Made by a program: the position numbers and the translations under genes
DNA from: Ophthalmolycus amberensis
Taxonomy: Eukaryota > Chordata > Actinopteri > Perciformes > Zoarcidae
Length of the DNA: 64,000 bases
Assembly: GCA_024529925.1 (NCBI GenBank)
Contig: JAFEUB010000065.1
Span: 310,001 to 374,000 of the forward strand
Direction: 5' to 3'
The notes under the pieces: model-generated
Told to the model about the DNA's origin: nothing
What the model saw: only the letters and a program-made list of their open reading frames with translations
Databases searched by the model: none
Shown here: piece by piece, positions 1-26,000 of the stretch
How the letters are laid out: each line of letters starts with the position of its first letter
How positions within the stretch are numbered: position 1 is the stretch's first letter

Positions 1-1
1 A

Positions 2-11129
<11,128 letters not shown>

Positions 11130-11560
11130 ACAACCCCGTCTCTCACATCACCTCTTTACTACCGTCCATCCCTCTGTTTGAAATACCCGGCTCCTCTCCG
11201 TGTCCCGTTTGATTTCACTTGACTTGCCTTAATCTGTACAGTGCACTGTCATGTAAATCTACAGTATGACAGCAGAAGACAGATTATCTCACCAGGCAGA
11301 GTGTTAATGTGACGTGTTATGTTTGACCAAAGAGAAGTAGTGGATTTTATTGTGTATAATTTAGGTGGCAAGCCGAGTAAACAATAGCTGTAACATCTGA
11401 ATGTACTCTAAATAATGTCGGACCTATAACTGATCAGGGCAACCCAGAAGATAAATACGATTTAAAGTGAAGTAGTCGAGTCAAAGGGGAATGCATGTAC
11501 AACTCTACCGAATAAACTAAAGACAAGGCGGTGTCAATAAACGTGTTTCATTCAACAGGA
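11130..11560 (+). other. apba1: apba1 3' untranslated region with poly(A) signals
   Basis: The sequence downstream of the TGA at 11127-11129 has no continuing reading frame. It contains AATAAA at 11511-11516 and 11536-11541 on the plus strand. Cleavage shortly after 11541 would give a 3' UTR of about 430 nt and end the transcript before the minus-strand tjp2 3' UTR begins. Confidence 0.6.
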
Positions 11561-11879
11561 TTTGAACTGAAGGCTGTTATTTCAGAAAAATGAAGTTGAA
11601 GTGGGACAAGAAAATGACTGCATCGAGGTACGCAAGGAACAGCTATGAAGGGTCATGCTGTGATTGGCCAGGTGTGCAGCGGTGAGAATGTAGGCGGGAT
11701 TTGAACAATGACTGCTTTTCACACAACCTTGGGGTGTGTGTCGATTTAGGACAGGGATAGATACACTGTGGGCTTAACGCGTGATCGGACGACACTTTGT
11801 ACAAAGTGTGATGAAGTTGACCCAAATAAAACACTGACAAACCTGACGCTTACAAAAAAACAGTTTAGAAAAATGTAAA

Positions 11880-13390
11880 AGCGATTTTATTTGAATTTAC
11901 CAAGAGTCTGTTCTGTAACACGGAGATCAAACTAAAGAAAGAGAATCAAACATTTAAACTGATGCACCCACATGATTGTCATCACCACAAAGACTTGACT
12001 GAGTTCAGAGTGGATCCAATATAAAAACATATGCAGTGACTCGGATCGTCTCTGGTGGCAAGCAGCTAATAAAGACAGACATTAGTGTTATGTTGCACCC
12101 CTTATATCCAAGCCTTACAGATTCATCATCTGAACGTTTAACCAGTAAAATCTGTGACATCATTGACCTGGTCCGTCTGCTCCAGCTGAGTTAAATACAG
12201 AAATGCTTCCAGATGTAATTTTAAAAGTGAAACTACAGACGTTGCATGTACGAGACCCTTCTGCATCTGAATTACAACTTTGCATCTCCAGAAGTATTCT
12301 TTGGTGAAGAAACAGGGACCGTTTCCAGTTGATTCAATTTGCAACCCCTTATGCTGTCTGCTAATCGTTGTATCCAAACTTATATTAGAGCTACAAGGCA
12401 CTTGTAAAAATGCTGCCACCCACACACATTACACAGTGTGAAATATTGATAATATGAATCAGAGAAGACTTGGCAGGAGAGTCATGAGAAGAGGAAGACA
12501 AACACCTACAGAGCAGTTCAGGAAGGAATCCTACAATCTGGACACGAGTTCGCATATTTACACTTCTGGTTCCCTCGTCTCTCAGTCGACGGGGTTAAAG
12601 ATTGATGTCTGTAGTTAACACAAGCGTAATAGACTCAAACATTTTATCATAAAAGTGGTCATTTGTAAAAACATTATCTTGCTGAACAAAACCTGTAAGT
12701 ATAATCATTCATAATCGTTGTGTTTGACAGATCTCATTGTCTGATGATGGCTAAATAATATTGGCTTTTAGTCGAGGGAACCAGTGAGACGCTGATGTCA
12801 GAAACAAGTCTCCCTGCAGCATTCTGTGTGTGTATAACTCATCCTGACAGTTTGATTTTTACATAGTACGAGAATGCCTGAAACTAGCTCGTTGATGGTG
12901 TGGAGGGTCACAATATTGGATGTAAAAAAAGTCTAGATATTGTACATAATCTACGGTTTCTGCCTTGTCGTGACATTGCAGTAACAGAGGTAAGCATCTG
13001 AAAAATATAAACCTGGCAACCTTTGAAAAGCCCAAAAGGTCATCCAACAACACCTGGCCATATGTCCTTGCTCAATTTGTACAATATTTTTCCTTTCCAG
13101 AGTTCTCTGGGGGCCACGCAACAGGCCCTTCAAACAGGCTTGGGGCGGCCACGCCCCGAAACAGCGCTAGTAACTTAAAAAGGTAATTTGAAAAAGTGCA
13201 GTTTAACAACCTCTTGGGCTATTCATCCGTCAGGAAAGACGTGCTACGCTGTGACTCTAATGCAATGGTAGTGCACGGGGCTAGGTGTGATGGGGGAAAA
13301 TAAAACCTCTTCAGACACATCAAAACAATATATACACAGACATATCTGAGACGACGTGGGAGGGATCCGGCCGTGTGAAGGTGTGTCAGC
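11880..13390 (-). other. tjp2: tjp2 3' untranslated region
   Basis: Downstream of the TAG at 13391-13393 there is no conserved coding sequence. A minus-strand AATAAA (TTTATT at 11886-11891) would end the transcript near 11870, giving a 3' UTR of about 1.5 kb. It faces the apba1 3' end, so the two genes are convergent with only about 300 bp between them. Confidence 0.55.
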
Positions 13391-16300
13391 CTACAGCTCG
13401 GTGTCATTGTATCTCTGAGGGTTGTAGTATCCTCTCTTGGTCTGGTCGGCCAGCTGTCTGCGGTACTCCGCCTCATCCTCCTCGTATCCTCGGGACTCCG
13501 AGTACGGCTTCCTGGAGGGCTGCTCGGGATTGGAGCTTGAACTGATCACAGAGAGAGAGCGAGAGAGAGACCGCAGTTTAGCTTTTCCTCTCATAGGAAT
13601 AACGGTATAAAACCCGACAACATCTTAACACATCTATTGTTTTTACTGTGAAGAGTGATGCTCTCACCCTATTGGCTGAGGACGGTTGAGGTTGGGTTTT
13701 GGCGGTTTCACCGGGACGGCGTAGATGTCTGGATGCTTCTGGGCGATTTCCAACTGTGCAGAGAGAAGACCCAGATCAGAAGGCTGTCCGTCATGTTGAC
13801 ACAGAGGTTTGAGTTCAGGCAGCTCAATCAACCCCTTCGCTAAGCCCCTCCCCCTCGGTCACTTTTGTTTTCAACAATATCAGTAAGACATATTCCAGAG
13901 GAAATAATAGCAGATTTTTGGAATAATAGTTCTGAAATATAAGAGATGTATGCAGAAAGGACTACAATATGCATTGGAGAGCTAGATCCACAATATCATT
14001 TGACGGCAGTGTGTTGTGAATCAACCGGTCCCAACGTAAGCATCAGATACTGAAAAGACAGCAAGGATCAGGGCAGAGCTACAGAGCAGTGGCTGTACTC
14101 TGATCCTCTCTCTACCCTCGTCGTACTTCAGGCCGTAATATGAATAAAAACAATACTGACTCTCGCATTTTCTGCCTCTTGCAGCTCCAGGATCCTCTGA
14201 GCTCGGGCCAGATGGTCCATTTTCTCAAAAGCTTTAATCTAGGAGATGAATAAATATGAATTAATGTTCCATTTTATATGCTAAATAGTAGACACAGCAC
14301 ATCCACATGGCATGATTCATAAACAAATGACTGACAGTGAGACATTTCAGTGTAACTTAATGAAATGAAGACGACAGAACATTATTACAACAGATGAGTA
14401 ATTGTGGAACTTAAAGGCGGGCTTCAAACATTCAACACGAATGCAGACGTATGCAGTTACCTGATCACCCGTTTTCTATTTCATATTAGAAGCAATGAAA
14501 GAGGAAGAAAATGAAATAAATAATCATTTAATAACTGAGTCAAAGCCTCCGTCAGAAATAAACCATTCTAAATGCTGGATGAGCCGGGAACATGTGACAG
14601 AGTGTTACTTAGAAGGGATATTTGAGATTGAATCGATCAGAAGAGGAATGTGTTGCTCAGGTTATCTCTTTTGTTGGTGATACAAATGCAGCACGATGAC
14701 ACTAACCTTGCCCAGGAAGGATTTGTTGGCGGGGTCCTCGTCCCCCGGGCTCCGCTCCTCTGGAGGCTGGCTCTGGCTCTGACGTGGGACGGGGGGCTTC
14801 AGGGCCACAGGAGGGGGGAGCGGCCTGTTTACGCCCACCGCATCGCTGCTGATGGTGCTGCTGGAGTGCGAGTCATAGCTCCGGGATGAGTCAGTCCGAG
14901 TCTGAGCGCGCACCTGTCGCAGGGAAGGACAGTTTGAGATATTCTGGAACGTTCTGAAAACCTTTATTTAGCGGCCAGAGGCGGGGTTTTGGCGAGGACG
15001 ACCTGCTTCAGCACCAGGCTCCTCAAATTAAACACCTCCTTAAGTTCTGTTCGTATCAGTATGAGGGAGGGAGGATCTCACCTTTGGAGGTTCAGGGACA
15101 AAATGAGGCAGGGGAGGGCTGGGCTCTCTGTTCAGCATCTCTCTGCTCCCTGACCTCCTCATTCGAGCCCGGGGTTCAGGATGAGGTTTCTACACACACG
15201 GACACAGGGGGGGGGTGGACAGGGTAAGATTATGGATTTTGCCCCACCTACAGTATATACACTGCGCAGTATTTCATTGAGCATTCCCACCTCATCTGGC
15301 AGCACGGGCTCCGATGATCGACCGATGGCAGACAGCGGCTGGGGCTCGTCCGGCGGCTCGTCCAGCTCGTTGTCGGTGTAAGTCCCGCCCTCGTCCGCCG
15401 TGTCTTCGTAGTCGCTGGTGAGCCGGCTGTCCATGCTCAGGTAGTCCGCGCTCATTGCCGACAGGTAGGACACGCGGTCCTCGTGGAGATCCAGGTCCTC
15501 CTCCGAACCGTCCAACTGAGGAGGAAAAAGGCAACGATACAAACTCAACCTGGATGTATTCAACCTCACACCCACCCACACACACGGCGAAGTTCATTTT
15601 GCTGCCGTTTCTAAAGTCTACTCTTGGAGGACATGTAAACATTTGAGAAATGCCCGCGGCAGTGTTCCGCTCACGCGGATCGTTAGACCCACCTTGCCCT
15701 CACACACCCACACAGCTCTGTCCTGCTGCTCCTGTATTGAATCCTTCACGCTGCCGTACCACGCGTCATTGGCCGAGCTCAGGTCAACAGTCGCTGAACA
15801 GAAAAAAAAAAAAAAAAAAGACGACACAAGGTTAGCCCAAGAATCCCGAACAACGCGTCAGTTAATCCGCGTGAATCGTAATGAGCCACCGGAGTACTCC
15901 TAGGTTATAACAGTCCTCACATCCAGAAGGAAAGGAGAGGTGTGATCGCTAAAGGATCCTTCCATCGTGTCTTAAAACATGCGTTTGTTAGTCCTGTTTC
16001 GCTTTTGTCATCCATTTTTATCGATTGCTCATTGTTACTATTTACAGTCGTGACATCTTTAGCCTTGATTTATCCATGTACAGCACCTCGTAACATTAAG
16101 AGATGTATTTAGATTGTCCTTATTCTGCTCTCGCAGTAGAACCTACCGGTGAAAAGGTGCGAGCAGGTCTTCCTCAGCTTCACGGCCTGCTCGTACAGTT
16201 TGCGTGCGCTGCGGGTGGATCCGGGCACGAGGCGGTTCCTCATGGTCTTGATGCCTTGCTTGCTGTCCGGGTTCAGGAAGATGACGATGGGATACCACTG

Positions 16301-19300
16301 GGTGTAGTTCAGAGTGTCCACGGCTTTGGGAGTCACATCCAGCAAAGCGTGACGGTCCTGAGGACAACGTGAGTGTTAGACGATCCGACAGTATTTTCAG
16401 AAAACTACCTTTTTTTTTTCTTCTCGGGTACCATACCTGTTCAATGATTTGTCTGATGGTGTTCAGTCTCACCACTCCGGTGGATTTCTCAGTTCCTGCG
16501 TCTTTGGGCTCCGTTTCTGAGAGAGGATTAAAAAATATTAACAATGCAGAATGATGCGAAAATACTTAATATTAACTATTTTCACTTTATACGGTATGTT
16601 ATACAACACTGCCACAGCAACGAACAGCTGATGAGGTCAGCACTTACTGGCGACGACGAACTCGCTCGGCATGTCGTTGCCCAGCTTTTCATTCACTGCA
16701 TCGGAAATGGGCCCAAATATCACCACAGGCCTCCTGAAACCAGCTGAACATGCAACAGAATACACATTCAGTCACGCGTAGACAGAGAAAACATGCCAAA
16801 TATATATTTGTGTGAAACTGCATCGTGACCAGAGGATAACTTTTGTTTTTTTGGGGTACCTTCACGTAAGACCACCCTCTCGTATGCAGGGAATTTGGTG
16901 GTGACTGGAGCTGCACTCAGGTCCTCTCGGCTCTTGCGTAAGTCTTTCTTCTTCGCCGCCCTTTGACCCCTCAGCCTCCAGAAGTCTCCTCTGTCGTTGC
17001 CCGATGCCACCCGAGCAGCATTCTGGACGTTGGACATTTGCTCTGCTCTGTGAGACGAAATAAAAAAGAGCTTTAGTCGGCATCACCGTAGCATGGCCAA
17101 CACTAACATATACAGACGTAGCATGTCGATTCATTTAACAAATACTCAACCCTACGTACATGACCACAAGCCTGCACACACCTGCTCTTGTTGGGGATGA
17201 TTCCTTTCTCCTGCAGCTGGTTGTCTTTGTCGGAGCGGATTGCCAGCCAGTTGCCAAGTTTGCCATCATAAAGTGTGTCCGTCACTTTGAAGATCTCTCC
17301 TCTGGTGAAAGCAAGGCTCTGAGGAGCCTCCTTCTCGTACTCAAAGTGGGTCCTGATGAAGAAAGAATCACCTCTGCCAGACGCTAAAATGTCCTTGTAC
17401 ACTGAAACAGAACACAAATGGAAAAAAAAAAACTCCCATCATTCTGGGTCCGTCCACTCACCGAGTGTCACAAGGCATGATCCACAAAACCAAACCTCAA
17501 CTCCTCTAAAGTGGGTTTGATGGCACAGTTCTGGGTCCATTGCTTTTCTATATCTTCGTGCTGCATCTCTGGAAAATTATCCGAAAATCTAACATATTTA
17601 ATAGGCAATAACCAAGTGGTATTACCTTGGTTTTGCTTGGCATTGTATTTATCTGACCTTCTTAACCATTGTTATTAATAGCAATACATATTTGTATTAG
17701 TTGTATTAGGAGCCATTCTCTTACTGTCTTATGTGACAGTTAATATTTGTACTCTATGTTGGAGATATGGTCATTTACTACATCCCATGTACAACAAGCC
17801 CCAATACACACAGTATATATTCTATACATCACCCACCGCTAGCAGCCATTACCCATGCAGTGCAGTACCTTCAGGTTTGCTTTGAGCAAGAATGGTGACA
17901 TCTTCTCCTTTGGGAATCTCCAGGAGGTAGAGGACGGCATCCTCACGCACCATGCCTCGGAAGTCCATGTTGTTCACCTGAAAGACCAATCGGACAAGAA
18001 ATACCGTTAGAGAGAGCGGTATAGTACAGAAAAGACTTAAATACAACAAGACCAGCAGATAGGACACCTCATTTTGAATCTTTTATATGTCTTCATGCTG
18101 TGTTTACAGTGCTGTTCACTAGTTGGTACCTACAACCTGGTCAGAGTCTAATGGGGATCCTAAATGTGGGTTATTAATCAATTCATGTGGAATAAAAGAA
18201 GTCTCACCTTCACGATCTGGTCTCCTGTGCGGAGACCCTCCTGCTCAGCTGCGCTGTCATCCTGAACGCCAGCGATGAAGATGCCTACATCGTTTCCTCC
18301 TGCCAGCCTCAGACCCACGCTGTCCCCTTTGTGGAAACGCAGCATCACCGTGTTCGGCCTGGCCGAGGAAAGAAAGACCTCATTACGTCACATACCGACG
18401 AATTACATATACACAACGGGAAGGACGGAAGAAAACAAAGTTCATGTGAAATCGTGAACTATGGGTCTCTGGTGTAAGAACCCAGAGAGAGCTGATCCAA
18501 CAGTGTGGTGAATAACTATTTGCGATATACTGACCCATAAACGTCCTGGTCCTCTATGCTTGGCTTCATTGGCACCTTATGAGCAGCATGAGCCCTCGGG
18601 GCTGCAGTAACTGCTGGTGCTGAAGAAACATGTTCATGTTTTTTTTAAACATACATTTTACTCAAAACCGGTTGATGATCGAAGTTTTATATATTCGGAA
18701 GGAGACACTCGTGTACCTGGCGGAGTGTCTGATCGTGGCTCCTCCCTGTCTGCCTGCAAAGGGGGCGTGTCTACTACGGCCCTGTCGGGCACTCTGAACG
18801 GTGTTGGCATGGCGCCCATTTTTGCCAGTCTGTTGGGTGGGTCCTCTCTGGTGATTTCACAAAATTCAAGCATCACAACATATGGTTAATCTCCGATCGG
18901 ATGTTCTGGTGGCCACATCGTCAGGTCTGCTGGGGACCTTTGTTGCATGTCATCCCTCAGTACACACTAATACCACCAAATCTGAGCCCCAAAAATCAGT
19001 CGGTACTATCAAGAAAACCACAAAATGGCAGACAAATGAAACATCATTGAGATTAGTCATTGAAGAGAAACTCCTCCTCAATAAAATCCAAATTCATAAT
19101 TATCACCACTCATGTTTTTCCCTTTTCTTTTTAATGTGATTGGCAAAGCTTCATGAAACACAAATCAACATAATCCTGCATTGTCCTGATTTCCCCGCTG
19201 TATTAAGCGACACACAGATAATACAGTCACTCAGCGGACTCGCTGGGGCTTTGATCATCACAAACCACTAGAATCAAGCAGTTCAATTCTTGCGTAGGCG

Positions 19301-19968
19301 GAATAAATACTTCCCGCGGCTCAAGATTTAATGACGGCTTACCTAGGCTTCTCTCTCAGCCTCTCATTGGAGGAGTGCGAGGAGAGGTCGGAGTGGTGGC
19401 CCCGCCTCTCATCCTGTGGAGAGTAGGAGCGGTACGACTCGATCTCGGAGATATCTGCAACACAAAACAACAAACGCGTTCAATATTTAACAAAGATAAA
19501 GCATCCTTTCTGAACTTAAAGACGTCCATGGGTTTAATTTCTCCTCAATGCTCCTCCATTTTTTAAATGACTGAACGAGGCTTTCACACAATTCAAATGG
19601 CCTACAGGTCAGTGAAGCAGCAAAGGGAACAAACGCGCACAAATGAAGGTCACATCACTACAAAGTGGAGTACGCCCAGTAATTATATGTGGTACCGGCT
19701 CCAAGGAGAAACAAGCCAGATTGCGTTTTCCGTGTATTTTAGCATGGCATGATTAACGAAGCACAGCAAACCATTACAAATCAAAATGAAGTAGCTGCAC
19801 TTCGGGTGGTTTGGACCTCGCAGCGCTGAAAACTCCTCACGCAACACAATCAGTCCCTATTGTTGTCCGAGGCCTTTACCGACCTGAATGTAATGAAAGT
19901 CTCTCATATCCAATAGCAGATTATGATGAGGGATTAGATCACCCTGCCTGAGGCGAGTGAGCACGCAC

Positions 19969-20031
<63 letters not shown>

Positions 20032-23000
20032 GTGGGTCACAAGTCTTCCAGCTATCCACCCCCCTGCAAACATTTGGTCCGTGAACAATCCACTCACACC
20101 ACGTATCTAGATCGGTACCGACCAATCACGGCACACCACCTGGTCACGTGACAGTAAAACCAGGTATAAAAGAGAGTGCGTGATCATGACGGTAGTTTGG
20201 TGAATCTCTGCTTAGCTCATAGTGCTAGAACTACTTTCTTTTAAATATTTGCACACTTTTAAATAAAACTAAAAACTGATGTGTTGGTAAAACTTTTATT
20301 TTTTTAGGTTGATGGATAAATACAACAACAACAACAACGTTTCTACAGTTGATTCGTACGACGTTTATACGCAGCGGGTTTGTATACGCTGATGGCAGCC
20401 ACTCGCGGGGTTTGCCTTTACGGCGGATAGGACCTGCTGCTTTTCAGCTTCGAGTGTCTCTCACCATCGAGCTCAGAGTCGCTGTCGGCCATCGGGGGGA
20501 CTCGGATCAGCACTTGCTGCTTGTCTCTCTGCACCACCAGCTGCAGCTTCCCGCGGGACTTCTCGATCAGCTTCCCTGCGTCGGTGAGCGACAGGTTTTC
20601 GGTCACCGTGCCGTTAATCTGATCGAGAGAGGGAGAGGAGATCCAGAGATCACTGCACCAACTACAAAGAAGCAATATGGTTACGTAATCAAACAGATTT
20701 GTTATGGAGAAAGAGTGATTATGAGAGGTTTGAAACTTCAAATAAGATACACAGCATTCCAAATCACCAAATTCAAACCCACACAGCTTGTTCTCAATCT
20801 GCACTTTGGAGAAAAGCCTCGACCCTACCTTCAATATAATGTCCCCTTCCTGCAGGCTCCCATCTCTGCAGGCCAGTCCTGTGCTCGTCATCTCTTTGAT
20901 GAAGAGCTGACTGCCAAGTCGAAGGCCATACTCTGGAAAAAAAAATGGTAGAAAATAATCAGCTTTGTAGAATAACACATAAACCATCGATACACCTCGC
21001 CTTAGTAGTTGGTTAAAAAACGTATTACCTGTTTTAGTACCAACTATAAGAGGTTCATCAGTCTCTCACCTTCGTTGGGCCGGTTCTTCAGCAGCAGCAC
21101 GTTCATGGGTCTCTCCAGTGGCTCCATGTCCCGGGCGGCGGGGCGGGCCAGAGGGATGGGCATGGCGGCGGGTGACGGCGAACGCTCCAGACGGTCCCTG
21201 CTCCCGCTCCTCTTCATCGGCTCCTCGAACTTCCTCGGGTCACTGGGGACGCGATCGCGTCCTCGCTCCAAGCTGCGCTCGCGTCCGCGGCCTCGTGCCG
21301 GGCTGTGGCGATCGCGTCCGTCGCGCAGGTCTGGGCTGTTGGTGCGGTCCAGCGTCCGCTCGCTGCGGTAGCGTCTGTCCGGGCTGACCTCCCGGTCGAG
21401 GGCTCGCTCGCTGCGGTAGCGCCGATCGGGACTGTGGCCTCTTTCTAATGCTCGCTCGCTGCGGTACCTTCTGTCAGGGCTGGACTCGCCCTTGTACGGG
21501 CGATCCGGGCTGCGCTCTCTGTCCAAGGTGCGGCCTTTGCTGCCGTCTCTCCTGTACTGCCGGTCCGGGCTCAGGTCTCGCTCCGTGCTCCTGCCGCGCT
21601 CCCGCCGGTCGTGGTTCCGGTCGTAGTCGCGCTCGCGTGTTTGGTAGCCAGAATCCGTGTAGCCTCCGCCGCCTCGCTCCCTCTCCGGGCTGTGGTCCCG
21701 CCCGCCTCCACTGCGGCCGCTGTACACGCTGCGGCGGTCATGCTCGTAGTTGTAATCTTCATTGTAGTCGTTGTTAAAGACTCTGTCGTCGGGTGACGGG
21801 GGGCGGTTCAGCATATTCACTGGAACCTTCCTGGGCCTCTTGACTGTCTGTTGATTAAACAAGACTTTTATTCAACAACAACAAAAAGAGGTCAGGGGTC
21901 ACTTTAGCAGTACCTGAGAAGTGGAGTGAGAGAGAGGAAATGCAAGGAGAGGTGGAGCAATACATGTGATTATATTACAAACACACATGATTACATGAAC
22001 AATGTTGTTATTTACCAAGCAACAAGAAGGAGAATACGCTTCAAACAACAAACCAAAAGCTGCACTTACAATTTTTGCCACTTTGCCGCACTTCCTGAGG
22101 GTCTGGACAGCGAAGGAGTGGAGGGCCCCCTCCATGGAGATGGCGTTCACCTGGATCACTCGGTCACTCTCACTGAACACAAACACACATCGATATGAGC
22201 TAATGCTACATGCTACAAGCAAAAACAACTGGTAAACATGGATGGAAGACATAACTTGAATACATACATTTCATATTTTAGGTTAAAGTGACTTTCTGTT
22301 CAGAAAGTTGTCTGAACACTAATTCACATAATGTGACGGCTACAAGTTGAGAAATAACTCCTTAGATCTCTAATAATAAATAACTCCTTAGATCTCTAAT
22401 AATAAATAACTCCTTAGATCCAATATGGGTCCTGCTGAATTGTACTAAATTAAATATTTAGAGCACAGATGACTTGGTCAAAACAGTATCTTTCCCGACT
22501 GAATGACGCAACTCGACAACTTTAACCGACGACACTAAACTGCTTTACAGTCTGCAAAGGTTTTCTGAGCGTTGCTGTGTGGAGTCTTCATACTAAATCA
22601 CGAGCAACAACGGTACGCACAACAAAAAGCCGTCAGCAGGTCCTCCCTGCAGGACGTCGGACACCACGATGGACGTCTCTCCGCTATCGTCATTCGGGTT
22701 CTCTCGCCCCCCCGACACTGCGAAGCCAAAGCCCATCTTCGGATCCTGAGAACAAAACAGAGTGGAAACATGTAAATCATGTGGAGCCTCCGTCTATTCT
22801 GTGTCACAGTGAGTGTGTGTGTGTGTGAGAGAGGTCCTGTAATCCCTGTGCTGTGTGTCAGCTCACAGTGTATTATCATGGCTGTATTGTACGTGGTGCT
22901 TGAAGGGATTCTGACTCCGATTGCGATTACAGTTGTGCGTTCTGGAGTCACGTATGACTGCAGCGGTGCAGCAGCCGACACGTCCGTGTTTGCATTCACT

Positions 23001-26000
23001 GCAGTGTTTTTAAAAAGGAGGGATTTTCTTTGTCACACCTCCGGGTTTTGTTTCCGTGTGGAAACGTATATTTGAGCTTACGGTGCCTCCACCTGCCACT
23101 GCTCCACTTTCGCCCCGATGAGATTAGGTCAGAGATTTCATGAGCCTGTCTCTTTATCCCCTCCCTTCCATCTGCATCTGAACAGAAACAAACCCACACA
23201 ATTCACCACGGTGTCTAGCAGATGGCCTTGGAGGCAGAGGGAGGGAGGACGTGGGCAGAGATGAAGGCACAGAGGAGAAGAATACGTCAACAGTCTCTTT
23301 ACCGCTGATAAAACGTTCTTAAAGAATAATTATTTCCTCTTTTCAAAATATTTCGTGACGAATTAGCGGAAAACCGGACTGTTGCTGCCAGACATCTGCA
23401 GAATGTCCACTATTCATGATGCAAGACATGGGTTGGGTTGATATGTTGACTGTTGGAAGTCAAAGCAACAGATTGCCTCATTTCTTCTCTTCCATATTGC
23501 CTGTATTATCTAAATACATACTTTACTTTGCCAAAGACGGCGTAAACAAACGTTTTCATTACATCAAGCCTCGCTTTGCTGCTTTAATAGTGAAACAAAA
23601 CAGAGCCAGGATTCAAACTGGGCACAACAAATCTTTGCCACTTTCTTATTATCCTCCATGTTTGTTTTTCCTTTGCATCTAGCAATCTGATACAGTACAT
23701 GAACTTATTAACAAAGTAAATTCATCTGGTTTTCAAACCCAGATATATATATATATATATATATATATTCTATATGTACAGTGTTTGCATTTTCTCTTCT
23801 TTGCTTTTTAACGTTAAGCTGCAGATGAAAATTAGCCATTTGGCTGATTGTGTTTTTTTTACAATCACAATTTACATCACAATGCAATCACATTCTATGC
23901 ACGGTTCCTCATAAATAAAGTCTACCTTGTAATCAATGTTTCCAATTATTAGAGTGCTGCAGGGATAACATTGTTGCAGGCCAACCCCGGACGTTAGCAC
24001 GGCATTGGTTCCCTCTACAAAAAGCCAATAGGATTATTCCATTAGACTTTGAGTGGCTAAATGGTTACACGTTTTGTTCAGCAAGATATTCCTAACGTTG
24101 GGCTTTAACTGAACTCAACCACGGTGGCATGAGCTTGAGTATACACAACGAGGCAGTGCCGTCCCCTACCTAGACTAGACCGTCCCCTACGGTCTCATAA
24201 TGAATCGAAAATAGTTCTAAATCAGGTGGCTTGGAAAGGCCAAGGGGGGGAGGAAGCTTGTGGGTCCGGCCGTGAACTTTACAGCAACCCTCGCCGCTTC
24301 TCAGGGCTGTGCACTAAGTGTTCTCTGTGCATTCCCAGAGGAACATTATGTTGCATACACATCACGTAATTAAAATCAACATGAATGTTTTAAGTCTGTT
24401 AAAGCCTCGTGGACCTGTAAAGATGTTTTTAGAGATGTTCTACAGGACACTGGCAGCAGCAGAGGCAACATGTCTAAACAAATAAAAAGGCGACTCAGCT
24501 ACCAAATGGTAGAAGAGGATCAAACGTAGATGTACAGAGCAGAGAGTGACAGCTGGCTACGGTGGGGTTGAGGGGGGGGGGGGGGGGGGTCACAAGCCTC
24601 CAGCAGACCTTTATGCACTAAATCTGCTTTTTTGGCTCCAGTGAACCACAGCAGGAGACAATGCGCTCATCACGGTGATTACCTAAGCCCATACACACAC
24701 AAGTCGTACGCTGTGTAGAACCTGGTTCACTTGGCTGGTGGCGAGATGTGGCACAGATGTGGCACAGATGTGACACATTTAACGCTGTAACTAGCAATTA
24801 CTTCTACCATGTAGAATGTGTCAGTAGCACAGAGTACCGAAATAGTCGAAGTACCGGAAGCTGGCATTGAATGTCTAGTCAGACTTGGTATATACACACA
24901 GATATATACATTTCGCAATATACATATATATCTTGTTGTGTTAGTTCTTCACTATTCATGATTGCGTAAGTTCTCTCCGGGTCTCATTCAGAGGTCGGGG
25001 GATGTCTCCTACGTCTGTCGTGTGGGTGCTCTGTTAACTGTTAGCTGACTGCATGGTGTCTCTGTGAAGCACTGAGAATAACAGCCTGTGTTGATGGCTG
25101 AAATGTGAATACTATAAATAAGAAGAGGTCTGGTGTGTTCTGGGGCAGATGGACTCACCCTCTGCAGAGTCACGGTGTACTGCTCCCACACGGTCTCCTC
25201 CATGACCGGGTTCTGTGGAGAGAAAGGGAAGATTACCACAGGGTAGTTTCATCTCACCGACCAGATTAATAATGTGTTACGGGATGAAACGACAAATGCT
25301 AGTTCACATTCGCTTACGCTGTCTTTACACAACCAGGAGATCCCAGAAGGACAATGAGAGGTTTAGTCATTCAACAACCAAAACGCAGCACGGTCAAGGG
25401 CTGCAAATAACAATTCGTTTGCTTTTTATTAAAAATTAAAATGACAATCTTTGTTTCATTAATTGTCAGGATTAACGAAAGATACTGGAGCACAAACCCA
25501 TCTCTAGAAACTGGTTGTCAGACATGGTAAAAAAAAGAAGAAAATAAATAAAATCGTATGAAATAGAGAAAAACAACCATAACTTTGCGTTTAAGAGCTG
25601 AAACCAGTATTATTTTACTGTAATTAATTGAATTATTATATTTTACTTCATCTTATATTTTCTGTAAATTTAATTTGTTCTACTTTGCATTGTTGCTCGT
25701 TGTTGATTGTTGTTAAATGTTACGCACCTCCTGTCATGTCAAATTCCTTGTATGTTCAACATACGATGGTAATAAACAGTTTCTGATTCTGATTTTATTT
25801 AATTTCAACTTTACATAATTAATGATTAGCTTCCTGATAAGCGACCAATAATGAATGATCAATGATCCAATCAGTCCCTCCATCAGTCATTGTGAACTAC
25901 AAACCAACTTCGGTCAAAGATATTCCATCATTTAAGAACAAGTGAAAGTCAAAAATTCAAAAACAAAGATCATACATATCTCCATTTCTCTACTAAACTC

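Noticed and set aside
21118..21796. Plus-strand frames opposite the large tjp2 exon
   Set aside because: They are complements of the GC-rich, Arg-rich coding repeat; the minus-strand frame has the conserved ZO-2 borders.
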